This document shows positions 34,249 to 41,647 of a stretch of 42,228 nucleotides of DNA, piece after piece; position 1 is the stretch's first letter; each line of letters opens with the position of its first letter. The DNA comes from Rhizobacter sp. (GTDB lineage Bacteria > Pseudomonadota > Gammaproteobacteria > Burkholderiales > Burkholderiaceae_C), in assembly GCA_025350965.1 (NCBI GenBank), contig JANXWV010000109.1:1-42228 (forward strand), read 5' to 3'. Under the pieces are notes generated by a model that worked only from the letters and a program-made list of their open reading frames with translations, had not been told where the DNA came from and did no database searches. The position numbers and the translations under genes are program-made.

Positions 34249-35310
34249 ATGTCGTCCCAACCTTCGTTCAACTCAAGTGGCCGTGCCGCCCCGTACGGCG
34301 TGGGCTGCCGCAGTGGGGCAGCAGCCCGCATGGCCGGCATTCCCGTGGCCACGCTGCGGGTCTGGGAGCGGCGCTATGAAGTTGTCGGCCCGGCGCGCGC
34401 CGCATCCGGCCAGCGGCTGTACTCACCGCTCGACGTGGAGCGGCTGGTGCTGATCAAGCAACTGGTCGACATGGGCCATGCCATCGGCACGGTTGCCCGC
34501 GAATCGCTGGAGGCGCTGCGCGCGCTTGCGGCGGTGCGTGGCGTCGAGGCGCCTCCTTCTGCGGCGCGCGCCGCGACCTTGTCACTGGTGGTCGTGGGCC
34601 GCAGCCTGGCGCGGCGCCTTGCAGAGGGCAACGGGCAGCGCGCCATGGCATGGGCAGGCGCGCATGTCGCGGCCACTTTCGGTGACCTGCCGCAGGCACT
34701 CTCGGTGTTGAGCGGCCGCACGGCGAGTGGCCGAGCCGGTGCGCTGCCGCCTGCGGCCGATGTACTGCTGGTGCAACTGGCGTCGCTGCAGCCCGATGCG
34801 ACCGAGCAGGTGCTGGAGCTGGCCGATGGCTGGCCCGCCGGCTCGCAGGTGCCCCGACTGGCGGTGGTCTACGGGTTCGCAGCCGAGCCCGTGTTGCAGC
34901 GCCTGCGCGATGCCGGTGTCGCATTGTTCCGTGCACCGCTGGCAGCCCACGACCTGCATGCGCTGCTGGCCCCGCTCGGTCATTCTTCGGGCGCGCCCGC
35001 TGCTGCGCCGCTGCTGCGCTCGCCGGCGCCGCCGCGCCGGTTCGATGACGAAGCATTGGCGCAGTTCGCCGCAGCGTCGTCCACCGTGGCGTGCGAATGC
35101 CCGCGCCACGTGGCCGAACTGGTGATGCAGTTGTCGGCGTTCGAGGCCTACAGCACCGACTGCACCAGCCGCAGCCCGGCCGACGCGCAACTTCACGCCT
35201 ACTTGGCCGAAGTGGCCGGCTCGGCGCGCGCGTTGTTCGAGCAGGCGCTGGAGCGCATCGCGGTGGCGGAAGGGCTGGACGTGCCACACGCCCGCAGCGC
35301 CATCAGCTGA
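34249..35310 (+). CDS. MerR-family transcriptional regulator, LitR/CarH-like architecture
   Basis: A 353-residue regulator. The N-terminal MerR DNA-binding domain reads AARMAGIPVATLRVWERRY, with wing GPARAASGQRLYSPLDVERLVLIKQL. It is followed by a roughly 200-residue Rossmann-like part (TLSLVVVG, DVLLVQLASL, LAVVYGF) and a C-terminal CECPRHVAELVMQLSAFEAYSTDC segment common in betaproteobacterial MerR proteins of this class. LitR/CarH light sensors bind adenosylcobalamin through a DxHxxG motif and a WxxxEH segment; neither is visible. Divergent from the photolyase operon, which it may control. ATG at 34249 chosen over a GTG at 34210; neither has a strong SD. Confidence 0.82.
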   Translation: MSSQPSFNSSGRAAPYGVGCRSGAAARMAGIPVATLRVWERRYEVVGPARAASGQRLYSPLDVERLVLIKQLVDMGHAIGTVARESLEALRALAAVRGVEAPPSAARAATLSLVVVGRSLARRLAEGNGQRAMAWAGAHVAATFGDLPQALSVLSGRTASGRAGALPPAADVLLVQLASLQPDATEQVLELADGWPAGSQVPRLAVVYGFAAEPVLQRLRDAGVALFRAPLAAHDLHALLAPLGHSSGAPAAAPLLRSPAPPRRFDDEALAQFAAASSTVACECPRHVAELVMQLSAFEAYSTDCTSRSPADAQLHAYLAEVAGSARALFEQALERIAVAEGLDVPHARSAIS

Positions 35311-35352
35311 CGGGCTGTCAAGTCGGCGCGCCAAACTCAAACACGCGCCCCG

Positions 35353-36357
35353 TCACGCGTACTTCAACTCCCCCGTCTTCCCCCGGAACACCCGGTACGA
35401 AAACACCGTGTACGCGGCAATCGCCGGCACCGAAATGCAGGTGCCGAAGAGGATCACCTTCAGCGCCTCGGGGCTGCTGGCGGCTTGCCAGATGGTGAGT
35501 TTGTCGATCACCACGAACGGGTAGATGCTGTACGCCAGGCCCAGGAAGCCGAGCACGAAGACCATGATGAGCAGCACGAACGGCACCCAGCATTCGGCCC
35601 CGCGCACCGCTTGCGAGTTGAGCAGTGCGCGCACCGCGAGCAACGCCACGCCGGTCATCAGCGGGATGGCCATCAGCGCAATGATCTCGGGCAGCGCGAA
35701 CCAGCGCTCGCGCACCGTGGCGCTGATCCACGGCGTGGCCATGGAGATGAGCACCATGCCCACCACCATCGGCCCCCAGGCGATCTTGGCCCAGCCGATG
35801 GCGCGCTCCTGCAACTCGCCTTCCGTCTTCATCACGAGCCAGGTCGCGCCCATCAACGCATAGGCCATCGGCAGCGCGATGGCGATTGCCGCAGCGAAGA
35901 CCGGGTAGTTCCAGCCCTCGCCGAAGCCGCTGATGTAGCGCCCGAGCATCCAGCCCTGCGAGACCGACGCGAGCACCGAGCCGGCGAAGAAGAGCCGGTC
36001 CCACGTGGTCTTGTGCGTGTCCTTGGCCTTGACGCGGAAGTCGAACGCCACGCCGCGCAAGGTCAGGCCGACGAGCATCAGCGTGACCGGCAGGTACAGC
36101 TCGCCGAGCACCACGCCGTGCGCCTTTGGGAACGCCACGAGCAGGATGCCCACGCCGAGCACGAGCCAGGTTTCGTTCGCATCCCAGAACGGGCCGATGG
36201 AGGCGACCATCACGTCTTTCTCGGCCGGTGTGGCGCGGTGCATCAGCATGCCCACGCCAAGGTCGTAGCCGTCGCTCACCACGTAAATCAGCATCGCGAC
36301 GCCCATCAGCGCCATGAAGATGACGGGCAGCATGCTGTCGAAGCTCATGACGCTCAT
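35353..36357 (-). CDS. cydB: Cytochrome bd-type quinol oxidase subunit II
   Basis: A 334-residue membrane protein with about eight helices; family segments are VVSDGYDLGVGMLM, GPFWDANETWLVLGVGILLVAFPKA (in parts), VGLTLRGVAFDFRVKA and the C-terminal YSIYPFVVIDKLTIWQ. With CydA it oxidises quinol and reduces oxygen at low oxygen tension or under stress. Its ATG overlaps the cydA stop by four bases. No cydX-like small ORF fits in the 42 bases before the convergent merR-like gene. Confidence 0.96.
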   Translation of the reverse strand: MSVMSFDSMLPVIFMALMGVAMLIYVVSDGYDLGVGMLMHRATPAEKDVMVASIGPFWDANETWLVLGVGILLVAFPKAHGVVLGELYLPVTLMLVGLTLRGVAFDFRVKAKDTHKTTWDRLFFAGSVLASVSQGWMLGRYISGFGEGWNYPVFAAAIAIALPMAYALMGATWLVMKTEGELQERAIGWAKIAWGPMVVGMVLISMATPWISATVRERWFALPEIIALMAIPLMTGVALLAVRALLNSQAVRGAECWVPFVLLIMVFVLGFLGLAYSIYPFVVIDKLTIWQAASSPEALKVILFGTCISVPAIAAYTVFSYRVFRGKTGELKYA

Positions 36358-37766
36358 GCAGCATTCCCTGCCGGCATCACCGGCGACGTGGCCGCGCCCA
36401 CCGGCGTGCCCGCGCGCTCGGCCGCTTCGACTGCGAGCACCTCTTCGGGCTTCTCGGCCATGTACTTCAGCACGCTCACGTAGGCTGCAATCAGCGCGAG
36501 GTACAGCGTGACGTAGAGCGCCAGCGTCGCGCCGATCATGCCGGGTGGGTTTTGCGTCACCACGTCAGCGGTGCGTACCAGCCCGTACACGATGAACGGC
36601 TGGCGGCCGATCTCGGTCACGTACCAGCCGGCCACGGTGGCCACCCAGCCCGAGAACGTCATGCCCGCGAACAGCCACAGCAGCGCACGCGGCAGGGCGG
36701 CTGTGCGCCAACCGGCACGGCGGTACAGCCACCAGCCGGCCCAGCTCGTGGCGAGCATCAACATCCCCACGCCAACCATGATGCGAAACGCAAAGAAGAT
36801 CGGCAGCGGCGGCGGGTGCCTGCCCTCGAACTCGTTCAGGCCCTTGATCTCGCCGTCGATGTCGTGGGTGAGGATGAGGCTCGCGAGCTTCGGCACCTTC
36901 ACCTCGAAGTGGTTCATGCGCTGCGCGTTGTCGGGAATGGCGAACAGCAGCAACGGTGCGCCCCGCTCGGTCTCCCACACGCCCTCCATCGCGGCGACCT
37001 TCTGAGGCTGGTGCTCGAGGGTGTTCAGCCCATGCGCATCGCCGGCGATGATCTGCAGCGGGATCGCGAACGCCGCGAGCGTCAGGCCCACGCGCATCAC
37101 CCTCGGTGCCGAGCGCTGCCCCACGCCACGCAGCACCTGCCAGGCGCTCAGGCCGGTCAGCAGGAACGCGCAGGTCAGCGCCGAGGCCAGCAGCACGTGC
37201 GTGAAGCGGTAAGGGAACGACGGGTTGAAGATCACCTCGACCCAGCTCTTCACGTGGTACGTGCCAGCGATGACTTCATAGCCGGCTGGCGTTTGCATCC
37301 ACGAGTTCAGCGCGATGATCCAGAACGCCGACAGCGTGGTGCCGAAGGCGACGAAGAACGACGCCATCAGGTGCACCCGTTCGCTGACCCGGCCATGGCC
37401 GAACAGCATGATGCCGAGGAAGCCGGCCTCCAGGAAGAACGCGGTCAGCACCTCGTAGCCGAGCAAAGGCCCGGCGATGTTGCCCACGCGCTCCATGAAG
37501 CCTGGCCAGTTGGTGCCGAACTGGAAGCTCATGGTGATGCCGCTGACCACGCCGAGCGCAAAGGTCAGCGCGAACACCTTGGTCCAGAAGCGGTAGGCGT
37601 CGAGCCAGCCCTGAGCGGCGGCCGGGTCGGCACCGGTGCGCGTTTTGAGCCAGCGCAGGCGGAAGAACAGCAACAACCAGCCGAGCGCAATGCTGATGGT
37701 CGGGAACAGGATGTGAAACGTGATGTTCGCCGCGAACTGCATGCGGGAGAGGATCAATGCATCCAT
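36354..37766 (-). CDS. cydA: Cytochrome bd-type quinol oxidase subunit I, short Q-loop (CioA-like)
   Basis: A 470-residue heme-bearing subunit. MDALILSRMQFAANITFH places the first heme ligand at H18; SWMQTPAGYEV and GRHPPPLPIFFAFRIMVG mark the Q-loop and following helix. E. coli CydA has about 520 residues; the deficit here falls in the quinol-binding Q-loop, as in cyanide-insensitive CioA oxidases. AAGGA lies six bases before the ATG. It is in an operon with cydB. No FNR/ANR box (TTGAT-N4-ATCAA) is visible in the 56 bases upstream. Confidence 0.95.
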   Translation of the reverse strand: MDALILSRMQFAANITFHILFPTISIALGWLLLFFRLRWLKTRTGADPAAAQGWLDAYRFWTKVFALTFALGVVSGITMSFQFGTNWPGFMERVGNIAGPLLGYEVLTAFFLEAGFLGIMLFGHGRVSERVHLMASFFVAFGTTLSAFWIIALNSWMQTPAGYEVIAGTYHVKSWVEVIFNPSFPYRFTHVLLASALTCAFLLTGLSAWQVLRGVGQRSAPRVMRVGLTLAAFAIPLQIIAGDAHGLNTLEHQPQKVAAMEGVWETERGAPLLLFAIPDNAQRMNHFEVKVPKLASLILTHDIDGEIKGLNEFEGRHPPPLPIFFAFRIMVGVGMLMLATSWAGWWLYRRAGWRTAALPRALLWLFAGMTFSGWVATVAGWYVTEIGRQPFIVYGLVRTADVVTQNPPGMIGATLALYVTLYLALIAAYVSVLKYMAEKPEEVLAVEAAERAGTPVGAATSPVMPAGNAA

Positions 37767-37822
37767 GTCGTTCCTTTTCGGTTGCTGGCCCCGGGATTCC
37801 CTCGTGCTGCGCGGTGACAGGT

Positions 37823-38833
37823 TCAGCGAATTGCGCTGATGCCTTGGAGGGCTTTCACCGCCCCCGCGCCGACCGACGCGCCGAAGCGCTTGGCGAGGCG
37901 CTCGGCCACATTCTCCTTCGGCGTGTAGTCGATCACTTCTTCGGCCTTGATGACCTCGCGCGCCACATAGTCAAGGCTGCCGAGGTGGTCGATCAGGCCG
38001 TTCTCCAGCGCCTGCTCGCCGTTCCAGAACAGGCCGCTGAAGGTGTCGCCGGTTTCCTTCAGGCGCTTGCCGCGGCCTTCCCTCACGACCGCAATGAACT
38101 GCTGGTGGATCTGATCGATGGTGGTTTGCAGGTATGCGCGCTGCTTCGGCGGCAGCGGCGAGAACGGATCGCCGATGCCCTTGTTTTCGCCGGCCGTGAT
38201 GAGGCGGCGTTCGATGCCCAGCTTCTCCATCGCGCCGACAGCGCCGAAGCTGTCCATCAGCACGCCGATGGAGCCCACCACGCTGGCCTTGTCGGCGTAG
38301 ATTTCATCGGCGGCCACGGCAATGTAGTACGCGCCGGAGGCACAGGTTTCTTCGACGACCGCATAGACCTTCTTCTTGTGCAAAGCCTTCAGTCGGCGGA
38401 TCTCGTCGTTGATCAGGCCGCTTTGCACCGGGCTGCCGCCGGGCGAGTTGAAGCGCAGCACCACGGCCATTGCGCCGGCGTCTTCGAACGCGGACTTCAA
38501 GCCCGGGAACAGGTTCTCGGCGCTGGCTTCGGCCCCGGCAGCGATCTCGCCGCGCACCTCAATCAGCGCGGTGTGCGGGCCGGCCGGAACGTTGCCGTGG
38601 CCGCGCGAGGCGACCAGCGACCCTGCGATCAGGCCGAACACCAGCAACCACGCCAGGCGGAAAAACACGCGCCAGCGCCGCTCGGTGCGGCGGTCGCTAA
38701 GGTAGTCGCGGGCGAAGGTCTGAGCGACGCCGTCCCAGGCGCTGGTGCCGGGGACGGTGCTCGCACCGGTGGTCGACGTGGCATGGGGCGAGGCGCTTGG
38801 AGCAGCGCCCGGGGTGTCATCGGAAGTGGTCAT
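37823..38833 (-). CDS. sppA: S49-family signal peptide peptidase (SppA-like)
   Basis: A 336-residue membrane-anchored serine protease of the short SppA type. A Ser/Thr/Pro/Ala-rich cytosolic tail leads to one helix (about 55-75), then the protease domain: RFNSPGGSPVQSGLI, nucleophile Ser166 in ETCASGAYYIA and general-base Lys182 in ADKASVVGSIG. It degrades cleaved signal peptides and membrane-protein fragments. The ATG at 38833 has AAGG five bases upstream; a GTG at 38890 would overlap the Rieske gene and lacks an SD. Last of the rluC-HAD-Rieske-sppA run. Confidence 0.92.
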   Translation of the reverse strand: MTTSDDTPGAAPSASPHATSTTGASTVPGTSAWDGVAQTFARDYLSDRRTERRWRVFFRLAWLLVFGLIAGSLVASRGHGNVPAGPHTALIEVRGEIAAGAEASAENLFPGLKSAFEDAGAMAVVLRFNSPGGSPVQSGLINDEIRRLKALHKKKVYAVVEETCASGAYYIAVAADEIYADKASVVGSIGVLMDSFGAVGAMEKLGIERRLITAGENKGIGDPFSPLPPKQRAYLQTTIDQIHQQFIAVVREGRGKRLKETGDTFSGLFWNGEQALENGLIDHLGSLDYVAREVIKAEEVIDYTPKENVAERLAKRFGASVGAGAVKALQGISAIR

Positions 38834-38861
38834 GGGCGCCTTGTGGCCCGCACCGTTGGCG

Positions 38862-39260
38862 TCAGTCGGCGAAGGCAGGTTGTGTGTCACGAGAAGGATA
38901 CCAATACACCTGACCGTCGCGCTCGAAGGTCTCTATCGCGGTGAGCTTGCCACGCCCGCAGGGGCCGCCGGCGCAGCGCCCGGTGTGCGGCTCGTACGCG
39001 GCGCCGTGGGTCGCGCAGAGGATGTATTCCTTGCCGGTGTCGAGGAAGACGCCGGGCTGCCAGTCCATCTCGGTGGGCACGTGCAGGCAGCGGTTCAGGT
39101 AGGCGACCACTTGGCCATCGAAGCGCAGCGCGAAGGCGCGCGCCGGTTGCCGGTACTGCAGCACGTCGAACACGTGCGCCGTGCCGCGCTCGACCAGGTC
39201 GGCCGAGGCGCACAGAAGCAGCGCGCCGGCCAGGTTGGGGCGTTCGGCGCCGTCAGGCAT
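38862..39260 (-). CDS. Rieske [2Fe-2S] domain protein
   Basis: A 132-residue stand-alone Rieske ferredoxin-like protein. Cluster ligands are C58 and H60 in NRCLHVPTEMD and C82 and H85 in LCATHGAAYEP. The spacing between the two boxes is that of Rieske ferredoxins. A short tail TFERDGQVYWYP closes the fold. No partner oxygenase is nearby, so its redox partner is unknown. It overlaps the HAD phosphatase gene by eight bases and precedes sppA by 28 bases; this HAD-Rieske-S49 order is one I associate with Burkholderiales. Confidence 0.92.
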   Translation of the reverse strand: MPDGAERPNLAGALLLCASADLVERGTAHVFDVLQYRQPARAFALRFDGQVVAYLNRCLHVPTEMDWQPGVFLDTGKEYILCATHGAAYEPHTGRCAGGPCGRGKLTAIETFERDGQVYWYPSRDTQPAFAD

Positions 39261-39915
39261 GGTGCTGCAACCAGTCGCTCAGTTCCGCCGTGGAGTGCGC
39301 CACATGAAGCGGCGCGTACACGTGGAACTCGCTCGGCTCGTGCGCGCCGTAGCTGACGCCCACGCTCGCCGCGCCGGCGTTGGCGGCAAGCAGCAGATCA
39401 TGCGTGGTGTCGCCGATCATCAGGGTGCGGGCCGGGTCGGTACTGAGCTGGTCCATCAGCTCGCGCAGCATGCGCGGGTCGGGCTTCGATGCGGTCTCGT
39501 CCGCCGTGCGGCTGGCGTCGAACAGGCCGCGCAGCACCGAGCTGCCGAGCGCGTCGTCGAGCCCGCGGCGCGACTTGCCCGTGGCCACGGCCAGCAGGTG
39601 GCCGCGAGACTTCAGCGCGTTGAGCATCGTCAACGTGCCGTCGAAGAACGCGATCTCGTGCTGGCGCGCCGTGTAGTGGTGGCGGTAGCGCGCGGCCAGC
39701 TCGGTGTAGCGCTCGCGCGGCAAGGTGGGTGCGGCGTGTTGCAAGGCCTCGGCGAGGCCCATGCCGATGACGTAGCTCGCGTCGCGGTCGGTCGGCACCG
39801 CCACGCCCACGTCGGCACACGCGGCCTGGATGCAACGCGTGATCAGCGCGGTCGAGTCGTAGAGCGTGCCGTCCCAGTCGAAGACGATCAGGTCGAAGCG
39901 GCGGGCGGTGGTCAT
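39253..39915 (-). CDS. HAD-family hydrolase, phosphoglycolate phosphatase-like
   Basis: A 220-residue HAD subfamily IA phosphatase. Motif I is VFDWDGTLYDS (D13 nucleophile, D15), motif II AVATGKSRRGLDD, and the loop KPDPRMLRELMD precedes motif IV MIGDTTHDLLLAANAG. Substrate is not determined; Gph and pyrophosphatase-like activities are both possible. The ATG overlaps the rluC stop (ATGA), so it is coupled to the pseudouridine synthase gene. Confidence 0.92.
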   Translation of the reverse strand: MTTARRFDLIVFDWDGTLYDSTALITRCIQAACADVGVAVPTDRDASYVIGMGLAEALQHAAPTLPRERYTELAARYRHHYTARQHEIAFFDGTLTMLNALKSRGHLLAVATGKSRRGLDDALGSSVLRGLFDASRTADETASKPDPRMLRELMDQLSTDPARTLMIGDTTHDLLLAANAGAASVGVSYGAHEPSEFHVYAPLHVAHSTAELSDWLQHHA

Positions 39916-40985
39916 GGGCGGGCGGTGTCAAGAGCGTGGAGCAGGGCCTCACATTCTGCGGGCAGCGGCGCGCAAAGCACGATCACCTCGCCCGTCGCGG
40001 GGTGGGCAAAGCGCAGCTGCTTCGCGTGCAGGAACATGCGGTCGAAGCGCGCGCCCGGCACGGCCGCGCCTTTCGCCAGCGCCTTGTTGAGCGCGAAGTC
40101 GCCGTACTTCTCGTCGCCCGCGATCGGGTGGCCTTCGTGCGTGAGGTGCACGCGGATCTGGTGCGTGCGGCCGGTCTTGATGGTCACGTCGAGCAGCGTG
40201 AAGGCATCGAATTTCTGTGCCACTTTGACGAGCGTGATCGAGCGGCGCCCCGCCTCATGGTCGTCGCCCACCACGTGCACCCGACGTTCGCCCTCGGCCG
40301 ACAGCACCTTGTTCAGCGCCAGGTCGACCACCTTCTTGCCCACCGGCCATGCGCCGATCACCAGCGCGGCGTAGGTCTTGCCGATGACCTTCTCGCCGGT
40401 GTGCACGCGCAACTGGTCTTGCAATGCCACGAGTGCCGAGCGGCGCTTGGCGATCAGCAACAGGCCCGATGTCTCCTTGTCGAGCCGGTGCACAAGTTCC
40501 AGGAACTTGGCTGTCGGGCGTGCCCGGCGCAGCTGCTCGATCACGCCGAAGCTCACGCCGCTGCCGCCATGCACCGCCACGCCCGCAGGCTTGTCGATGG
40601 CCATCAGGTGCTCGTCTTCGAACACCACCGTGAACTCGCGCGGCGGCGCCGGCGGTACTTCGCTGCGATCGGCCACGCGCACCGGCGGAATGCGCACCTC
40701 GTCGCCGATGGCGAGGCGCGTGTCAGCCGCCGCACGGCCCTTGTTCACCCGCACTTCGCCGGAGCGGATCACGCGGTACACGTGCGTCTTGGGCACGCCC
40801 TTGAGCAGCTTGACGAGGAAGTTGTCGAGCCGCTGGCCTTCCGAGCCCTCGTCGATGACGACTCGGTGCACGGCCGGCGGCAGCTGTGTTGACGGCGTCG
40901 TCGCAGATGCGCGAGCGGGTGCCGGAATCACGGGCTTGTTCCGAGGCGCAGTCGGTGGTTTGGCCCCTATAATGCGTTGCACCAC
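39912..40985 (-). CDS. rluC: 23S rRNA pseudouridine synthase RluC
   Basis: A roughly 357-residue RluA-family enzyme that would convert uridines 955, 2504 and 2580 (E. coli numbering) of 23S rRNA. An N-terminal S4 domain (RLDNFLVKLLKGVPKTHVYRVIR, read in parts, with GEVRVNKGRA) is followed by the catalytic HRLDKETSG with the conserved Asp, GKTYAALV and TGRTHQIRVHL. No ATG lies near; a GTG at 40985 (or 40982) before QRIIGAKPP is the likely start, with a weak GGCGG upstream. The frame stays open to 41180 but that part is leader of rne. It is divergent from rne, as usual. Confidence 0.93.
   Translation of the reverse strand: MVQRIIGAKPPTAPRNKPVIPAPARASATTPSTQLPPAVHRVVIDEGSEGQRLDNFLVKLLKGVPKTHVYRVIRSGEVRVNKGRAAADTRLAIGDEVRIPPVRVADRSEVPPAPPREFTVVFEDEHLMAIDKPAGVAVHGGSGVSFGVIEQLRRARPTAKFLELVHRLDKETSGLLLIAKRRSALVALQDQLRVHTGEKVIGKTYAALVIGAWPVGKKVVDLALNKVLSAEGERRVHVVGDDHEAGRRSITLVKVAQKFDAFTLLDVTIKTGRTHQIRVHLTHEGHPIAGDEKYGDFALNKALAKGAAVPGARFDRMFLHAKQLRFAHPATGEVIVLCAPLPAECEALLHALDTARP
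40968..40973 (+). promoter_or_regulatory. Candidate -10 (TATAAT) of the rne transcript
   Basis: A perfect TATAAT lies inside the first codons of rluC on the opposite strand. Transcription would begin near 40980, giving rne a leader of about 668 bases. No convincing -35 is present at the standard spacing. Confidence 0.5.
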
Positions 40986-41647
40986 GTAGCCGCCGTAAGT
41001 GATTGATTCTTCAGAGTTTAGTCTCAGGATCAATGTACCGAAGGCAGCTCGTGGCGGCCGGGTTTGCGCCCGGCCACATGGTGATGCAACACCTCGATGC
41101 CCGCTGCGGGCGCCGTCCCCAAGTGACGCAGCAGCCGCGAGCCCGGGGTGGCAGAGCAAACAAAGACAGAGCCCATTCAAAAGGTTTCCCGGGCAGGAGA
41201 CCGAAGCACGCTGCCAAACCTAGGCAACTAGGACGGAAACGGCCCGCAGCGCCCGCCTCGAAGCTTCTGCTCGCGTCCAGTGACCCCATGCGGATGTTGA
41301 CGCCAGCCCCCGAACCACTGCGCCCCGTGCGCTCGCTGCCCAGGCCACCCGCCTGCAGGCCAGCGTGCGCGCCACGCGCAGCCCGGAGGCGCCGCGCCCT
41401 CGCCGAACATGCCTTGCCCTCGCGGCAGGTGTGCCGGCAGTACCCCGCACTCGCCACTGCCACGCACGCGCCAACGCTGCCTGAACCGCCGGTCGTCTGA
41501 CCGCTCCGATTCAACCGCAGTCCAGGGCGACACCCTTCGGTTCTCTTTCCCGTTTCTCGTGCATCGAATCGTCGCCTGCCGGCCCTTGCTGGCGGTGACT
41601 GTGGGTGATGCGCAGCGCACAGCCGCTGCGCCAGAAGGAGTGCACGA
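40980..41647 (+). promoter_or_regulatory. rne: Long structured 5' leader of rne
   Basis: About 660 bases before rne hold no credible gene: the open frames here lack SDs and family similarity. Several hairpins are visible: ATTGAT (41002) / ATCAAT (41029); GGCCGGG-TTTGCG-CCCGGCC (41056-41075); GCCCG-CTG-CGGGC (41099-41111); GGCAG (41192) / CTGCC (41211); CCTAG-GCAA-CTAGG with a GNRA loop (41219-41232); and an 8-bp stem at 41610. E. coli rne has a 361-base leader that senses RNase E activity; an analogous autoregulatory leader is inferred here, without sequence similarity to prove it. Confidence 0.65.
41610..41631 (+). promoter_or_regulatory. Perfect 8-bp hairpin next to the rne Shine-Dalgarno
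   Basis: GCGCAGCG-CACAGC-CGCTGCGC is a perfect stem with a 6-base loop ending 3 bases before AAGGAG (41635-41640). It could tune ribosome access or be an RNase E entry/cleavage landmark. Confidence 0.7.

Noticed and set aside
41002-41034. ATTGAT...ATCAAT near the rne promoter as an FNR/ANR site
   Set aside because: The arms are 21 bases apart; FNR/ANR needs a 4-base spacer. Kept only as a possible RNA stem.
40986-41180. N-terminal extension of rluC up to 41180
   Set aside because: The extension runs through the rne promoter and leader hairpins and has no S4-domain similarity; a GTG at 40985 fits RluC better.
41003-41500. Open frame of about 165 codons upstream of rne, plus overlapping frames on both strands
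   Set aside because: Arg/Pro/Ala-rich composition, no SD, and several competing frames across the same hairpin-rich region indicate GC-driven open frames in an untranslated leader.
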